A DNA stretch of 64,000 bases from Megaustenia siamemsis (lineage: Eukaryota > Mollusca > Gastropoda > Stylommatophora > Ariophantidae). Numbering within the stretch: position 1 is the stretch's first letter; every line of letters starts with the position of its first letter. Made by a program: the position numbers and the translations under genes. Positions 1-10,798 of this stretch are shown here, one piece after another. The notes below the pieces were generated by a model, which ran no database searches, had not been told where the DNA came from, and saw only the letters and a program-made list of their open reading frames with translations. Location: contig JAVIAB010000092.1 in the NCBI GenBank assembly GCA_032433765.1, positions 105,437,779 through 105,501,778 on the forward strand, written 5' to 3'.

Positions 1-1942
1 ATTTAGTCCCAAAGTGATACTAGTTCGACACAAAAGTCGTAAATGTTATATGCAAAGTCCAAAAGTTTGTCAAAAAGACAACCTTAACTCAAAATAGTTA
101 GACACGAAAGGTCAAAAAAGTATATGCAAAGTCCAAAATGTTACGTCAAAAGACAACTAATATAACAACAAGCCCTAAAATTTCGTCGCGTAACCAAAAA
201 GTTGAACTCAAAACCCTACAAAATTTAAACCCAAAGGCAAAATAGTTAGACACGAAAGACCAAATAGTTATATTCAAAGTCCAAAAGTTTGTCAAAAAGA
301 CAACCCAAACTCAAAAGTTTGTCAAAAAGACAACCCAAACTCAAAATAGTTAGCCATGGAAGGTCAAAAAGGTATACTCAAAGTCCAAAATGTTACTTCA
401 AAAGACAACTAATATAACAACAAGCCCCAAAACTTCGTCTCATAACCAAAAAGTTGAACTCAAAACCCTAAAAAGTGTCCACTTATCAACCAAAGTCTTT
501 AATACAGCTGAGACAACCCTAATAAATAATTACAATTTACTAAAAATGTTGCCCTTGATGATAGTTGCGACTATGTCTAAATCATTATTGAAAATATTCA
601 TAGAACTCTAGTAAAAACCAAACACACTAAAACACCACATTGAAAGAATGAACTTAAAGTTCACGCCCCTGTCACAACTCTGCTAAGAGAAGTACTGCAA
701 AGCATGAAAGTTATGTCCCCTGCTATAACTCTACTAAACGAAAGTATTACCAAACACGTAGGTTATACTCCTACCATAACCCACTAAGAAAAACAAGATT
801 TTGCTTAAAATACCACATTTATGATTGTTACGCCCCTTGTCCCTTTATGAGGGGACGCCCATGAAACTGTTAGAAATAGTAAATTTAACCTAGTGGCATA
901 CCCCAGATGTTATATTAGACATCCCAATAGCAAAAATTTACTTAAAACTCACTTTTGAAATTACTACCCCTGTACCCATTTTTTGGCGGTTACACCCATG
1001 AAACTGTTAAAAATAGTCAATTTAACATCTAGACATACCACAAACTTTATATTAAACATCTCCGTATCAAGAATTTACATAAAAACCACTTTTATGAGTG
1101 TTGCCCCCTTACCCATTTTTGGCGGTTACGCCCATGAAACTGTTTAAAATAGTAAATTTAACATATAGACATACCCTAAACTTTATATTAACCATCTCCG
1201 TATCAAGAATTTACATAAAAACAACTTTTGAAATTACTACCCCAGTACCCATTTTTTGGCGGTTACGCCCACGAAACTGTTAGAAATAGTCAATTTAACA
1301 TATAGACATACCCCAAACTTTATATTAAGCATCCCCATATCAAGAATTTACATAAAAGCAACTTTTGAAATTACTACCCCTGTGCCCATTTTTGGCGGTT
1401 ACGCCCATGAAATCGATAGAAAATGGAAATTTAACCTCTAGACATACCCCAAACTTTATATTAAGCATCCCCATAGCAAGAATTTACATAAAAATCACTT
1501 TTGAAATTACTACCCCTGTACCCATTTTTGGCGGTTACGCCCATGAAATCGATAAAAAATTGAAATTTAACAGCTAGACATACCCCAAACTTTATATTAG
1601 TCATCCCTGTATCAAGAATTTACATAAAAACAACTTTTGAAATTACTACCCCTGTACCCATTTTTGGCGGTTACACCCATGAAACTGTTAAAAATAGTCA
1701 ATTTAACATCTAGACATACCCCAAACTTTATATTAAACATCCCCGTAGCAAGAATTTCCATAAAAACAACTTTTGAAATTACTACCCCTGTACCCATTTT
1801 TAGCGGTTACGCCCATGAAATCGATAAAAAATTGAAATTTAACCTATTGGTATACCTCAAACATAATATTTGACACGCCCATGTATCAAATTTGCCTGAA
1901 AAATCAACCAAAAATTAGTAGTATACAATGTCAATTAGGATG
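1..1942. repeat. left arm of large palindrome (foldback-like inverted repeat)
   Basis: This arm is the reverse complement of 2051-3855. Paired positions add to 3856 in the outer part and 3993 in the inner part, because the left arm has one extra 136-bp unit. The outer 800 bp is made of degenerate repeats with motifs such as CAAAGTCCAAAA and AAAGACAAC; the inner 1 kb is a 136-bp tandem array. The arm is cut by the window edge, so its true outer end is not seen. Long inverted repeats built from tandem sub-repeats are the known architecture of foldback transposons; assigning this element to that class is inference. Short frames here, such as 390-611, appear in both arms and are not genes. Confidence 0.9.
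855..1870. repeat. 136-bp tandem array, left arm, 8 units
   Basis: The motif ACGCCCATGAAA (or close variants) recurs at about 855, 992, 1128, 1265, 1401, 1537, 1673 and 1809, so the period is 136-137 bp. Each unit also carries GGCGGTTA and a TACCCCAAACTTTATATTA-type segment. Frames of 61-78 codons in this array are by-products of the repeat. Confidence 0.92.
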
Positions 1943-2050
1943 GATAGACTATAAGGAAAAATGAAGACTCTCATATAAGAAAAAACAAAACTGCCGGTAG
2001 ACTATTTATACATGTATAAGGAATATTCTGCCGCTGGCGGTAGATTTACG
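1943..2050. other. unique spacer (loop) between palindrome arms
   Basis: These 108 bp separate the two arms and have no inverted partner. The segment is A-rich at its left end and holds two related GC-richer motifs, CTGCCGGTAGA and CTGGCGGTAGA. It has no coding capacity, so any transposase for this element must be supplied from elsewhere. Confidence 0.8.
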
Positions 2051-3855
2051 CATCCTAATTGACATTGTATACTACTAATTTTTGGTTGATTTTTCAGGCA
2101 AATTTGATACATGGGCGTGTCAAATATTATGTTTGAGGTATACCAATAGGTTAAATTTCAATTTTTTATCGATTTCATGGGCGTAACCGCTAAAAATGGG
2201 TACAGGGGTAGTAATTTCAAAAGTTGTTTTTATGGAAATTCTTGATACGGGGATGTTTATTATAAAGTTTGGGGTATGTCTAGATGTTAAATTGACTATT
2301 TTTAACAGTTTCATGGGCGTAACCGCCAAAAATGGGTACAGGGGTAGTAATTTCAAAAGTTGTTTTTATGGAAATTCTTGCTACGGGGATGTTTAATATA
2401 AAGTTTGGGGTATGTCTAGATGTTAAATTGACTATTTTTAACAGTTTCATGGGCGTAACCGCCAAAAATGGGTACAGGGGTAGTAATTTCAAAAGTTGTT
2501 TTTATGGAAATTCTTGCTACGGGGATGTTTAATATAAAGTTTGGGGTATGTCTAGATGTTAAATTGACTATTTCTAACAGTTTCATGGGCGTAACCGCCA
2601 AAAATGGGTACAGGGGTAGTAATTTCAAAAGTTGTTTTTATGGAAATTCTTGCTACGGAGATGGTTAATATAAAGTTTAGGGTATGTCTATATGTTAAAT
2701 TTACTATTTTAAACAGTTTCATGGGCGTAACCGCCAAAAATGGGTAAGGGGGCAACACTCATAAAAGTGGTTTTTATGTAAATTCTTGATACGGAGATGT
2801 TTAATATAAAGTTTGTGGTATGTCTAGATGTTAAATTGACTATTTTTAACAGTTTCATGGGTGTAACCGCCAAAAAATGGGTACAGGGGTAGTAATTTCA
2901 AAAGTGAGTTTTAAGTAAATTTTTGCTATTGGGATGTCTAATATAACATCTGGGGTATGCCACTAGGTTAAATTTACTATTTCTAACAGTTTCATGGGCG
3001 TCCCCTCATAAAGGGACAAGGGGCGTAACAATCATAAATGTGGTATTTTAAGCAAAATCTTGTTTTTCTTAGTGGGTTATGGTAGGAGTATAACCTACGT
3101 GTTTGGTAATACTTTCGTTTAGTAGAGTTATAGCAGGGGACATAACTTTCATGCTTTGCAGTACTTCTCTTAGCAGAGTTGTGACAGGGGCGTGAACTTT
3201 AAGTTCATTCTTTCAATGTGGTGTTTTAGTGTGTTTGGTTTTTACTAGAGTTCTATGAATATTTTCAATAATGATTTAGACATAGTCGCAACTATCATCA
3301 AGGGCAACATTTTTAGTAAATTGTAATTATTTATTAGGGTTGTCTCAGCTGTATTAAAGACTTTGGTTGATAAGTGGACACTTTTTAGGGTTTTGAGTTC
3401 AACTTTTTGGTTATGAGACGAAGTTTTGGGGCTTGTTGTTATATTAGTTGTCTTTTGAAGTAACATTTTGGACTTTGAGTATACCTTTTTGACCTTCCAT
3501 GGCTAACTATTTTGAGTTTGGGTTGTCTTTTTGACAAACTTTTGAGTTTGGGTTGTCTTTTTGACAAACTTTTGGACTTTGAATATAACTATTTGGTCTT
3601 TCGTGTCTAACTATTTTGCCTTTGGGTTTAAATTTTGTAGGGTTTTGAGTTCAACTTTTTGGTTACGCGACGAAATTTTAGGGCTTGTTGTTATATTAGT
3701 TGTCTTTTGACGTAACATTTTGGACTTTGCATATACTTTTTTGACCTTTCGTGTCTAACTATTTTGAGTTAAGGTTGTCTTTTTGACAAACTTTTGGACT
3801 TTGCATATAACATTTACGACTTTTGTGTCGAACTAGTATCACTTTGGGACTAAAT
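2051..3855. repeat. right arm of large palindrome
   Basis: This is the reverse complement of 1-1942. The junction sequence CATCCTAATTGACATTG at 2051 mirrors the left arm exactly, and 3736-3855 mirrors 1-120 without a visible mismatch. It contains seven 136-bp units where the left arm has eight. The arm runs directly into 220-bp repeats at 3841, so the element probably continues outward on both sides. Confidence 0.9.
2125..3001. repeat. 136-bp tandem array, right arm, 7 units
   Basis: GGGCGT (or GGGTGT) ends units at 2184, 2320, 2456, 2592, 2728, 2864 and 3001, a period of 136-137 bp. It is the inverted counterpart of the array at 855-1870 with one unit fewer. Confidence 0.92.
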
Positions 3856-4560
3856 TTTTAGGCTTTTGAGTTCAACTGTTTGGTTATGCGACGAAATTTT
3901 GGGGTTAAGTGTTACATTAGTTGCCTTTGGGAGTAACTTTTTGGACTTTGCATATAAATTGTTGGGCTTTGTGTCTAACTATTTTGAGTTTGGGTTGTCT
4001 TTTTGACAAACTTTTGGATTTTGCATATAACATTTACGACTTTTGTGTCGAACAATTACGACTTTGGGACTAAATTTTTAGGCTTTTGAGTTCAACTGTT
4101 TGGTTATGAGACGAAATTTTGGGGTTAAGTGTTACATTAGTTGTCTTTTGGAGTAACTTTTTAGACTTTGCATATAAATTGTTGGGCTTTGTGTCTAACT
4201 ATTTTGAGTTAAGGTTGTCTTTTTGACAAACTTTTGGACTTTGCATATAACATTTACGACTTTTGTGTCGAACTAGTATCACTTTGGGACTAACTTTTTA
4301 GGCTTTTGAGTTCAACTGTTTGGTTATGCGACGAAATTTTGGGGTTAAGTGTTACATTAGTTGTCTTTTGGAGTAACTTTTTAGACTTTGCATATAAATT
4401 GTTGGGCTTTGTGTCTAACTATTTTGAGTTAAGGTTGTCTTTTTGACAAACTTTTGGACTTTGCATATAACATTTACGACTTTTGTGTCGAACTAGTATC
4501 ACTTTGGGACTAAATTGTTAGGGTTTTGCATCAAAATTTGTGACTATGAGTATAAATATT
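3841..4560. repeat. 220-bp tandem repeats outside the right arm
   Basis: ACTTTGGGACTAA starts at 3841, 4061, 4281 and 4501, exactly 220 bp apart. Each unit also holds TTTTTGACAAACTTTTGGA and GTGTCGAAC. The same sub-repeats form the outer palindrome arm. Similarity fades near 4530-4570, the likely outer end of the element. Confidence 0.9.
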
Positions 4561-4860
4561 AGGGTTTGGAACTAAGTTTTCTTACCTGAAATGATCATCT
4601 TTACTGTTGTCTGTCATTCAATCAAGTGATAAAGATATGGAACTCCAAAGTCTAAGAGCTGAAGTAATCACCTTTAATGATGTCTGTCGTTCGTTGAAGT
4701 GGGCAACATTGGTATTAAAGCCTTCAGCGGTCAAAATGAGGTCATAGAACTCCTATGGAATTGGCTCAGGGGTCAAAATGAGTTCAAGTAATCCACCACC
4801 CCGCATTTTTCCCCCACTGCTGACCCGACAGCCACTACCTACGCTTGGGCTAACGCACTT
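4561..4860. other. unassigned spacer with a degenerate internal repeat
   Basis: Two related segments (about 4590-4630 and 4665-4710) share ATCATCTTTA/ATCACCTTTA and TGTCTGTC, and GGTCAAAATGAG occurs twice (about 4731 and 4771). I see no coding sequence. Confidence 0.5.
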
Positions 4861-4864
4861 CTCT

Positions 4865-5086
4865 GATTGGTTAATCCACCTGTCAGTCATTTCTTTGCTC
4901 CGCCTCCTATACTAATACTCTTCTCTGATTGGTTGATCCAGGTATCAGTCGATGTTGGCATAGTCACTCGCCGATTGGCTAATTTATTCATTTCTTACCA
5001 GGTTATATTTAAACTAGACGGCGTTATAAGTTTGGTTGATTCAAGGAAAGTTACTGTTCACTCTAGCGGAGTTTTGCACCGTAAGT
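4865..5086 (+). promoter_or_regulatory. promoter-like cluster: three ATTGG boxes, TATA-like box, splice donor
   Basis: GATTGG (reverse CCAAT) occurs at 4865-4870, 4927-4932 and 4973-4978. A TATATTTAAA element follows at 5004-5013 and a good splice-donor sequence, GTAAGT, at 5081-5086. Spacing and order are those of a CCAAT/TATA RNA polymerase II promoter with a short first exon. A diverged copy of the donor region lies about 91 bp downstream (GTAAGTTTG near 5172). No first-exon coding sequence is recognisable, so promoter function is inference. Confidence 0.35.
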
Positions 5087-5324
5087 TGGCTTGTTTTCTC
5101 TTAACGTATGTTAAGGCTTATCGATAACAGGTTATATTCGGTGTAGATGATTGAGACTATATTTTACGCTGTAAGTTTGAATGTTTTCTCTTAAAGTATG
5201 GTAAGACTTAACGTTAGCACGTTATTAAACTGTATTGATGTAAAGTAGTTAAGATAAGTAATGTTGAATTCCTTCGTTTTTTCATGTTTTCTTATTGGTT
5301 GATTAAAGTATGATATACCAGACA

Positions 5325-5630
5325 ACCGCCATACACCCCTCACGACACAGTAGACGACCTCCATACACCCATCACGATACACTAAACGACCTCCATACAC
5401 CCATCATGACACACTAGACGACCTCCATGCCCCCATCATGGCACACTAGACGACCCTATACAACCCTCATGACACACTAAACGCCCTCTATACAACCATC
5501 ATGACACACTAAACGCCCTCCGTACACCCATCACGACATACTAGCCGACCCCTATACAACCCTCATAACACACTAGACGACCCCTATACAGCCATCATGA
5601 CACACTAGGCAACCTCCATACACCCATCGC
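5325..5630. repeat. minisatellite of about 33 bp
   Basis: About nine degenerate units read CCATACACCCATCA..GACACACTAGACGACC. Units vary by substitutions and small indels. The array abuts the polymerase-like fragment that follows. Confidence 0.85.
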
Positions 5631-6008
5631 TGCGATGAACATACTAGCAAAACAGAATGTATAAACTGTAAGGGTGTTAAAGCGTACACCAAACGAACGC
5701 CCGGGCTTTTTAAACTAGAGTACGAAGGGACGGCTCTTGTTAGCTTATGTAGTAAGACGTACCATTGTAGTGGGGATTACGATAAAATGAGTTGTAAAGG
5801 GCTAAGCAAGCAACACAACAAATTAGATAAAGATATGTTTTTAGAGGTTCTCGCCACGCAAAAGGCCAAGGGTGGGAAAAATGTAGGTTTCAAAGTCTTA
5901 AATAATTCCATATTTTCCTACAGTCAAACAAGAAATGCTCTTTCCTATTTCTATATAAAAAGAAAGGTAGCTGACGATAACGTCTCGACTACACCTCTAG
6001 ATATTTAA
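5628..6008 (+). pseudogene. C-terminal fragment of a family B DNA polymerase, mobile-element/viral type
   Basis: The frame can be read from about 5628 to a stop at 6006-6008, some 126 codons; the first ATG inside it is 5787. The order TPGLFKLEYEG, then LCSKTYHC, then DKMSCKGLSK, a basic middle, and an ending SYFYIKRKVADD before PLDI matches the palm-to-thumb end of protein-primed type B polymerases found in invertebrate genomes as Polinton-like or virus-derived elements (recognised from memory). In such proteins the YGDTDS motif lies just upstream; here that region is missing and replaced by the 33-bp minisatellite. It is therefore a truncated remnant, although the visible part has no internal stop. 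Two AATAAA signals follow about 200 bp downstream. Confidence 0.6.
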
Positions 6009-6208
6009 CTCTTAACACTACCAGCTTAGCCTAACCAGGAATCTCTAACAGTTTCACCGCTTATGATTCATCGACGCCACATAGCTAAGCAGACATCCAA
6101 CTACCTATCTATAAATAAATGTTATCCATGTACTATATATTGACTCACTGTACTGAATATTTTTGTAATGTTATATAATAGCAATGTATGTTATACACCT
6201 ATTGAGAT

Positions 6209-6222
6209 AATAAAAGAATAAA
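6209..6222 (+). promoter_or_regulatory. two overlapping-range polyadenylation signals
   Basis: AATAAA occurs at 6209-6214 and again at 6217-6222, followed by T/G-rich sequence (TTTGTCTTCTGTC). This fits the 3' end of a transcript containing the polymerase remnant at 5628-6008, but AT-rich DNA can give such hexamers by chance. Confidence 0.35.
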
Positions 6223-6299
6223 ATATATCTTTGTCTTCTGTCTTATATTGATCGTTTTTCATTGATGTTGTATAATCTACTAACCTATCACTATCGCTC

Positions 6300-6450
6300 A
6301 GGTACACCAAGCGCTCCAAAGTCAGCACACACCAGACATAAACAGCGCACTTCCGGGGTCACCGGGACTAGAGGTCAACATCCCGACACGAAATGTCACG
6401 GTTAGCTCCCCCTGCGCCTACAGTACATTAGGCGCGCCGCGCGCCTACTA
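6300..6450. other. GC-rich island with CGCGCC palindrome
   Basis: This stretch is clearly richer in G and C than its surroundings and contains TAGGCGCGCCGCGCGCCTA near 6430. It has no recognisable coding sequence. It may be the edge of an inserted element. Confidence 0.3.
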
Positions 6451-6484
6451 TATATCTTTGTTAATTTACGGGTCAAATACTAAT

Positions 6485-6945
6485 CTGTTGGACCCTGGTA
6501 TACTACTGACGTTTTTCTGTAGAATCACGCTGAAAAGAATAAAAGATGCTGTAGATAATATTATGCGCGAAGAGCAAGCAGGATTCAGAAAGGGGAGAAG
6601 CTGTCTTAACCAAATATTCACTCTCAGGATAAAACTGGTCGAAAATACAGAAAAACAACAACCAATAATCTGCAATTTAATTGATTTTTGTTAAGCGTTT
6701 GACAGCATACATAGATTGGATTGTCCTTGTGAGATATCTTGAAAAATGACGGAATACCACCACAATTTACCAACATTATAAAAGACAATAATGATATTTT
6801 GGAGCCATGTTAAAATACACAGCAGCTTACTAAAAGTAATCTTGGAATGGAAAATACACGGTAAAAGAGACAGAGGCAGACTAAGACTAACATGGACAAG
6901 TAACATCAAAAGACGGACAAGTCAGCTTATGACAACCAGCACCAC
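6485..6945 (+). pseudogene. LINE reverse transcriptase fossil (family C-like), internally deleted
   Basis: Two pieces of one retrotransposon polyprotein are joined. 6520-6715 encodes the start of a reverse transcriptase with EEQAGFRKGRSC and AFDSIHR, and a TAA interrupts the motif. 6790-6945 encodes the C-terminal tail with LLKVILEWKIHGKRDRGR and LTWTSNIKR, matching the tail of family C at 37700-38990 and 53960-54206. Roughly 0.9 kb, including the YADD catalytic region, is missing between them. Confidence 0.75.
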
Positions 6946-7089
6946 ATCGGATTTTTCAGCTAATAACAAATACAAGCATAAAATAAATTTTGCACACATT
7001 AAATATGACATTTGTCGACTGTGTGCACTAAATTACACTGCAGTTGGTCAAATAATATTACTGCACTGAACCGTTGATGACGCATTTTA

Positions 7090-8140
7090 GCAACTTGCGT
7101 TATAAACAGCGAATTGTGATAGAATTTCTCGTTTTAGAGAAGGAAACTGTTGTGAACATTCACACCTATGTGATGTGTATGGAAGTTTTGCAGTCCACAG
7201 GAGCACAATAAGCTGCTGGGTTCAGAGAATAACAGAATCGGAAAACGGAGATACGGAGCTTCTTGATCGGCCGCGCTGTGGATGGCCTGCACAGCCACCA
7301 ATACAGAGATGTTGAAATGTGCTGAGGGCATTATTCTTGCTAATAGGCACATCACTACTCAACAATGAGCTTTAAGGTTGTCAGTCAACATTGGTAGTAC
7401 AAAGGCAATTATAAAACTCTTGGGTTCTCTAAGGTTTGTGCAAGACTGGTTTCACGAAATCTCACAAATGATCACCGACTGCAAAGAAAAGCAATTTCTT
7501 TTGAACTGTAGGAGCGTTTCAATGTTGATAGAGAGAACTTTTTGGCTAAGATTGTTACAGGGGACGTAACCTGGCAAATCATTTTGAACCTACGACAAAA
7601 AGACAGTCAATGGAGTGGCATCATCCTCACACACCAAAAAGAAACTCAAGACATCTCCTTTAGCTGGAAAAGTCATGGTCACTGTCTTTTGGGACATTGA
7701 AGGTGTGATTTTTGTGAATGTTATGCCAAAGGGAGAGATAATCAATTCGCAAGCTTAATTTAAGACAATGAAAGAAACTCAATCAACGCTTTTGCAGAGT
7801 TTGGCCGCACAAGAATCCAGCAGACCTGCTTCTCCTTCACGACAATGCGCACTCTCACACAAGTCTGGTAACACGGAAAGCAATCACCAGATCGGGTTGC
7901 ACTGTACTCCCTCATCTACCATACATCCCTGATAATTTCCCTCTGATTTCCATTTCTTTTGTCCACTTAAAGATGCCCACCGTATAACAAGGTTTGAAGA
8001 TGATGAAGGAGTGAATCATGCAGCGAAGAAATGGCTACACGATCAAGACAAAGACTGGTAGAGGCTAGGAATGCATGCACTTATTGCGCGCTGGCGTAAA
8101 GCTGTACAAGTGGATAGGGATTATGTTGAATGATACCGGT
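7090..8140 (+). pseudogene. mariner-family (DD34D) transposase pseudogene
   Basis: Degraded in all frames but recognisable from end to end. An N-terminal helix-turn-helix region reads VIEFLVLEKETVVNIH, followed by the linker LLDRPRCGWP. The first catalytic block, VTGDVTW, is at about 7554-7571 (the usual GDETW with E changed to V), then TKRQSMEW and GKVMVTVFWDIEG. The second block, LLLHDNARSHTS, has its Asp at 7841-7843. The third is reduced to a decayed YIPD segment, and the C-terminus keeps KKWLHDQDKDW. The first and second Asp codons are 278 nt apart, not a multiple of three, so at least one frameshift is present. No function remains. Confidence 0.92.
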
Positions 8141-8163
8141 GTTTACATGACATATCCATATAT

Positions 8164-8420
8164 TTAAAAAAAGTAAAGTGCCCCCGTCACGCCAAGTGGC
8201 GTATAGGGAATATGGTGTTAGTGACTATACATTTTACAGACCTTCGGTACATGATTTTTGGGGTAACGTGGTCGGTATTACGCCCGTGCCGCTTCACTTT
8301 CCCAGAAAAAAATCCGGTACCCATTAAAGGCTGGGTGAACCCGGAAGACGTCGATTGGGATCGAACCCAACCTCTTGTCCTTTGTAGTCCAATTCACTAA
8401 TAACTGAGCTATCGCGGCTC
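8164..8420 (-). mobile_element. SINE family 1, full-length, with 13-bp target duplication
   Basis: On the minus strand it begins GGAGCCGCGATAGCTCAGT (pol III A box) and has the B box GGTTCGATCCC, then the conserved core CACGGGCGTAATACCGACC and a 3' end GGCGTGACGGGGGC..CTTTACTT. The duplication CATATCCATATAT flanks it at 8151-8163 and 8421-8433, direct evidence for retrotransposition. Confidence 0.93.
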
Positions 8421-8439
8421 CATATCCATATATATTGTG

Positions 8440-9140
8440 TAAAAATGTAATACTTTTTGAATTAGCCGTTTCCAATAAAACCAATGTTGTGCATTACTTT
8501 CTGAATGCACTAAGTCGCAATACCCCTGAGGGCAACATATATCTCAATCATCAGGCATTGGAAAGAGTAGACCACTGCCTATGTCTTGGTAGTAATCCGA
8601 TCAAGAAGATTAAACAAAGAAAGAGATCAGAAGCAGGATCGCTAAAGCAGCAATGAATTTTAAAACTGGACAAAATATGAAAATAAAAAATACTAAGCAA
8701 GAAAACCAAACTTAGAATATTCAACTCAAACGTATTATCAACACTTACTTACGCATGTGAAGGCTGGAAAACATTAAACGAGAATGTGAAAAAAAAAAAA
8801 ACTAAACGGTTTTGAAGAGAAATAGGCTAAGAAAAATACTTTGAGTACAATGAAATGATTCAGGACTAATACTGCAATAATAGTAATGGCCTTGCAACCA
8901 ATAATTTCATCTACAATTAAGGAAAGAAGATGGACATATGTCAGACATGTGCTGAGCAGAGTCAGCAAGAGAATTCCAAAACAAGCTCTTCTATGGGAAA
9001 AATCAAGATACAGAAAAGGAGGAAGACATAACGAGACACTAAAAAAAACACTTATAAGAGAAGTAAAGTTGTCAGGCTTAAACTCATTTGATAAAATTGA
9101 ATATCTCCGTCCAGAAATAGATATGGGTGGCGAAAACACT
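8440..9140 (+). pseudogene. LINE C-terminal fossil (family G)
   Basis: Frameshifted pieces give KTKLRIFNSNVLSTLTYACEGW near 8690-8770, the usual post-RT segment of non-LTR retrotransposons. 8886-9130 then gives IKERRWTYVRHVLSR, RIPKQALLWEKSR and LIREVKLSGLNSFDKIEYL, the W..GHVLRR..IPKQAL C-terminal pattern. The palm domain and everything upstream are gone. Similar to 32110-32500 on the other strand. Confidence 0.75.
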
Positions 9141-9452
9141 ATAAGCCCTTTGCGATGTCTAACGGTACGGGAAGGATCAAGAAGTGGCCAAAATCCATTT
9201 TTTTCCGATTTTGGTAATATGCCTTCTTTCAGATTTGGCCTCTTTCAGAACGTTCTTACTAATCTCTTTAGCTGTTCATAACATTCTTATATAAAACTAA
9301 TATATTATGTGTCTCCTCTAAGCCTTGTAATACACACCATTTAAAATAGCTTCCACTGTTCGTCTATGTTCTTGCTATAAACAGCGGCGGATATTCAGAG
9401 GAGGCAACGGAGGTCACGATTCATCTAATATTTTATCACAATGCATAAAAAA

Positions 9453-9706
9453 GGGAGCCGGGATAGCACAGTGGTTAGTGAACTGGACTACAAAGGACAA
9501 GAGGTAGGGTTCGATCCCAACCGACGGCTTTCAGGTTCACCCAGCCTTTAATGGGTACCGGATTTTTTCTGGGAAATTAAAGCGGCACGGGCGTAATACC
9601 GACCACATTACCCCAAAAATCATGTGCCGAAGGTCTGTAAAATGTATGGTCACTAACACCATATTCCCTATACGCCACTTGGCGTGACGGGGGTGCTTTA
9701 CTTACT
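9453..9706 (+). mobile_element. SINE family 1, full-length, with 13-bp target duplication
   Basis: It starts GGGAGCCGGGATAGCACAG, contains the B box GGTTCGATCCC and the shared core, and ends after GGCGTGACGGGG. AATGCATAAAAAA is present on both sides (9440-9452 and 9707-9719). Confidence 0.93.
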
Positions 9707-9719
9707 AATGCATAAAAAA

Positions 9720-10798
9720 AACATTCCAGCTCAATGGGTTAAATGCCAGTGTAAAATCAATCACCAGATTCCTTAGTATGGTCGTGACAGAGTTCCAGGA
9801 ATTGAAGCCGTTGCGAAAGGGGTTAAACTTACTACAACAGTTCAACCACATCAATCAACCATGCAATGTGTATGAAAACTAGGTAGGCCATTTATATAAT
9901 CACCTCCCCGTTGCCATGACAACAGAAGAACGACTAATAAGATGGTATTTTATCTCTTTATTGAAACATTTAGAAGCAGTACCAATATGAGGCGACCGTA
10001 TCTAGAGTCCCCGTAAGATCACAGAGTTGCGTCATTACATATTACAATAAAGCTTGAAAAAAAAACTGTATTAAAAGTTAAACAGCAAAACAATATTTTT
10101 TCTCATAACTTATACTGCAATAACCACGATTTTATAAGATAATTATAATTTTGTTATTATTTTTTCGCCTTATGTCTTTTGGCGTGTGCTGAGACCGCTA
10201 CGATGGGGGCTACAGTTACCTTTCTTTGTTTGGGAGATGAGATATTAATTCGGATGATTACGCTGGCACGGGCGGTTGCGCAATTATTGATTTTAATTCG
10301 TTTGCAGTGATACCAGGGCCTTCCATAACCAAATATGTTAATTCAGATCAATAATTGAAAGAACAATTTTAAAAAGCGTAAACGTGTGTAATGTCGCCAA
10401 TTTTCAGGTTAAAGGTCACCCTAAGGTTCAACAGACTTCCTGGCCTCCTTAAGTTTCGAAGCCGCCATCCGCCGCTTTATAAACGCCTTTAGTTACATGC
10501 ATTATTACAAATGAGGTTGGTATATTTTTGTTACAATTACCATCTATTATTTCATGACTGATTTTTTTTTTCACTTTAGTTTTGATCCGCATATTGTTAT
10601 TGTCCTGGTTGAAATCATATTCTGTCGTTATCTTTTTTTTATGCAACGCGGCATCATTTTTTTTTTCATATTTCCGATCTATTATGTCTTTCCTCGGACT
10701 TCTTGGGCACTGATTTTTGTTTTAAAATTCGCTATTTCGTTTCCTTGAAATGAACTATGATAATTTTCAATTATCGCGAGTATGGAGTGGTAACAAGA
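9720..10798. other. unassigned intergenic stretch
   Basis: This 1.1 kb of AT-rich sequence has poly-T runs around 10560-10660 and no repeat or protein similarity that I recognise. Overlapping frames of about 65 codons on both strands (10449-10748) are low-complexity and unsupported. Confidence 0.5.

Noticed and set aside
3630..3700. TTTAGGGTTTTG motifs as interstitial telomere repeats
   Set aside because: Single occurrences per 220-bp unit, not tandem TTAGGG; part of the foldback repeat.
1..3855. Palindrome as an assembly artefact from an inverted read
   Set aside because: Not excluded, but arms differ in unit number and by substitutions, and there is a unique 108-bp spacer; a foldback element is the simpler reading.
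8400..8424. Functional tRNA genes at the SINE heads
   Set aside because: A and B boxes are present, but no clean acceptor stem or CCA-ready 3' end; the sequence continues into the SINE core.
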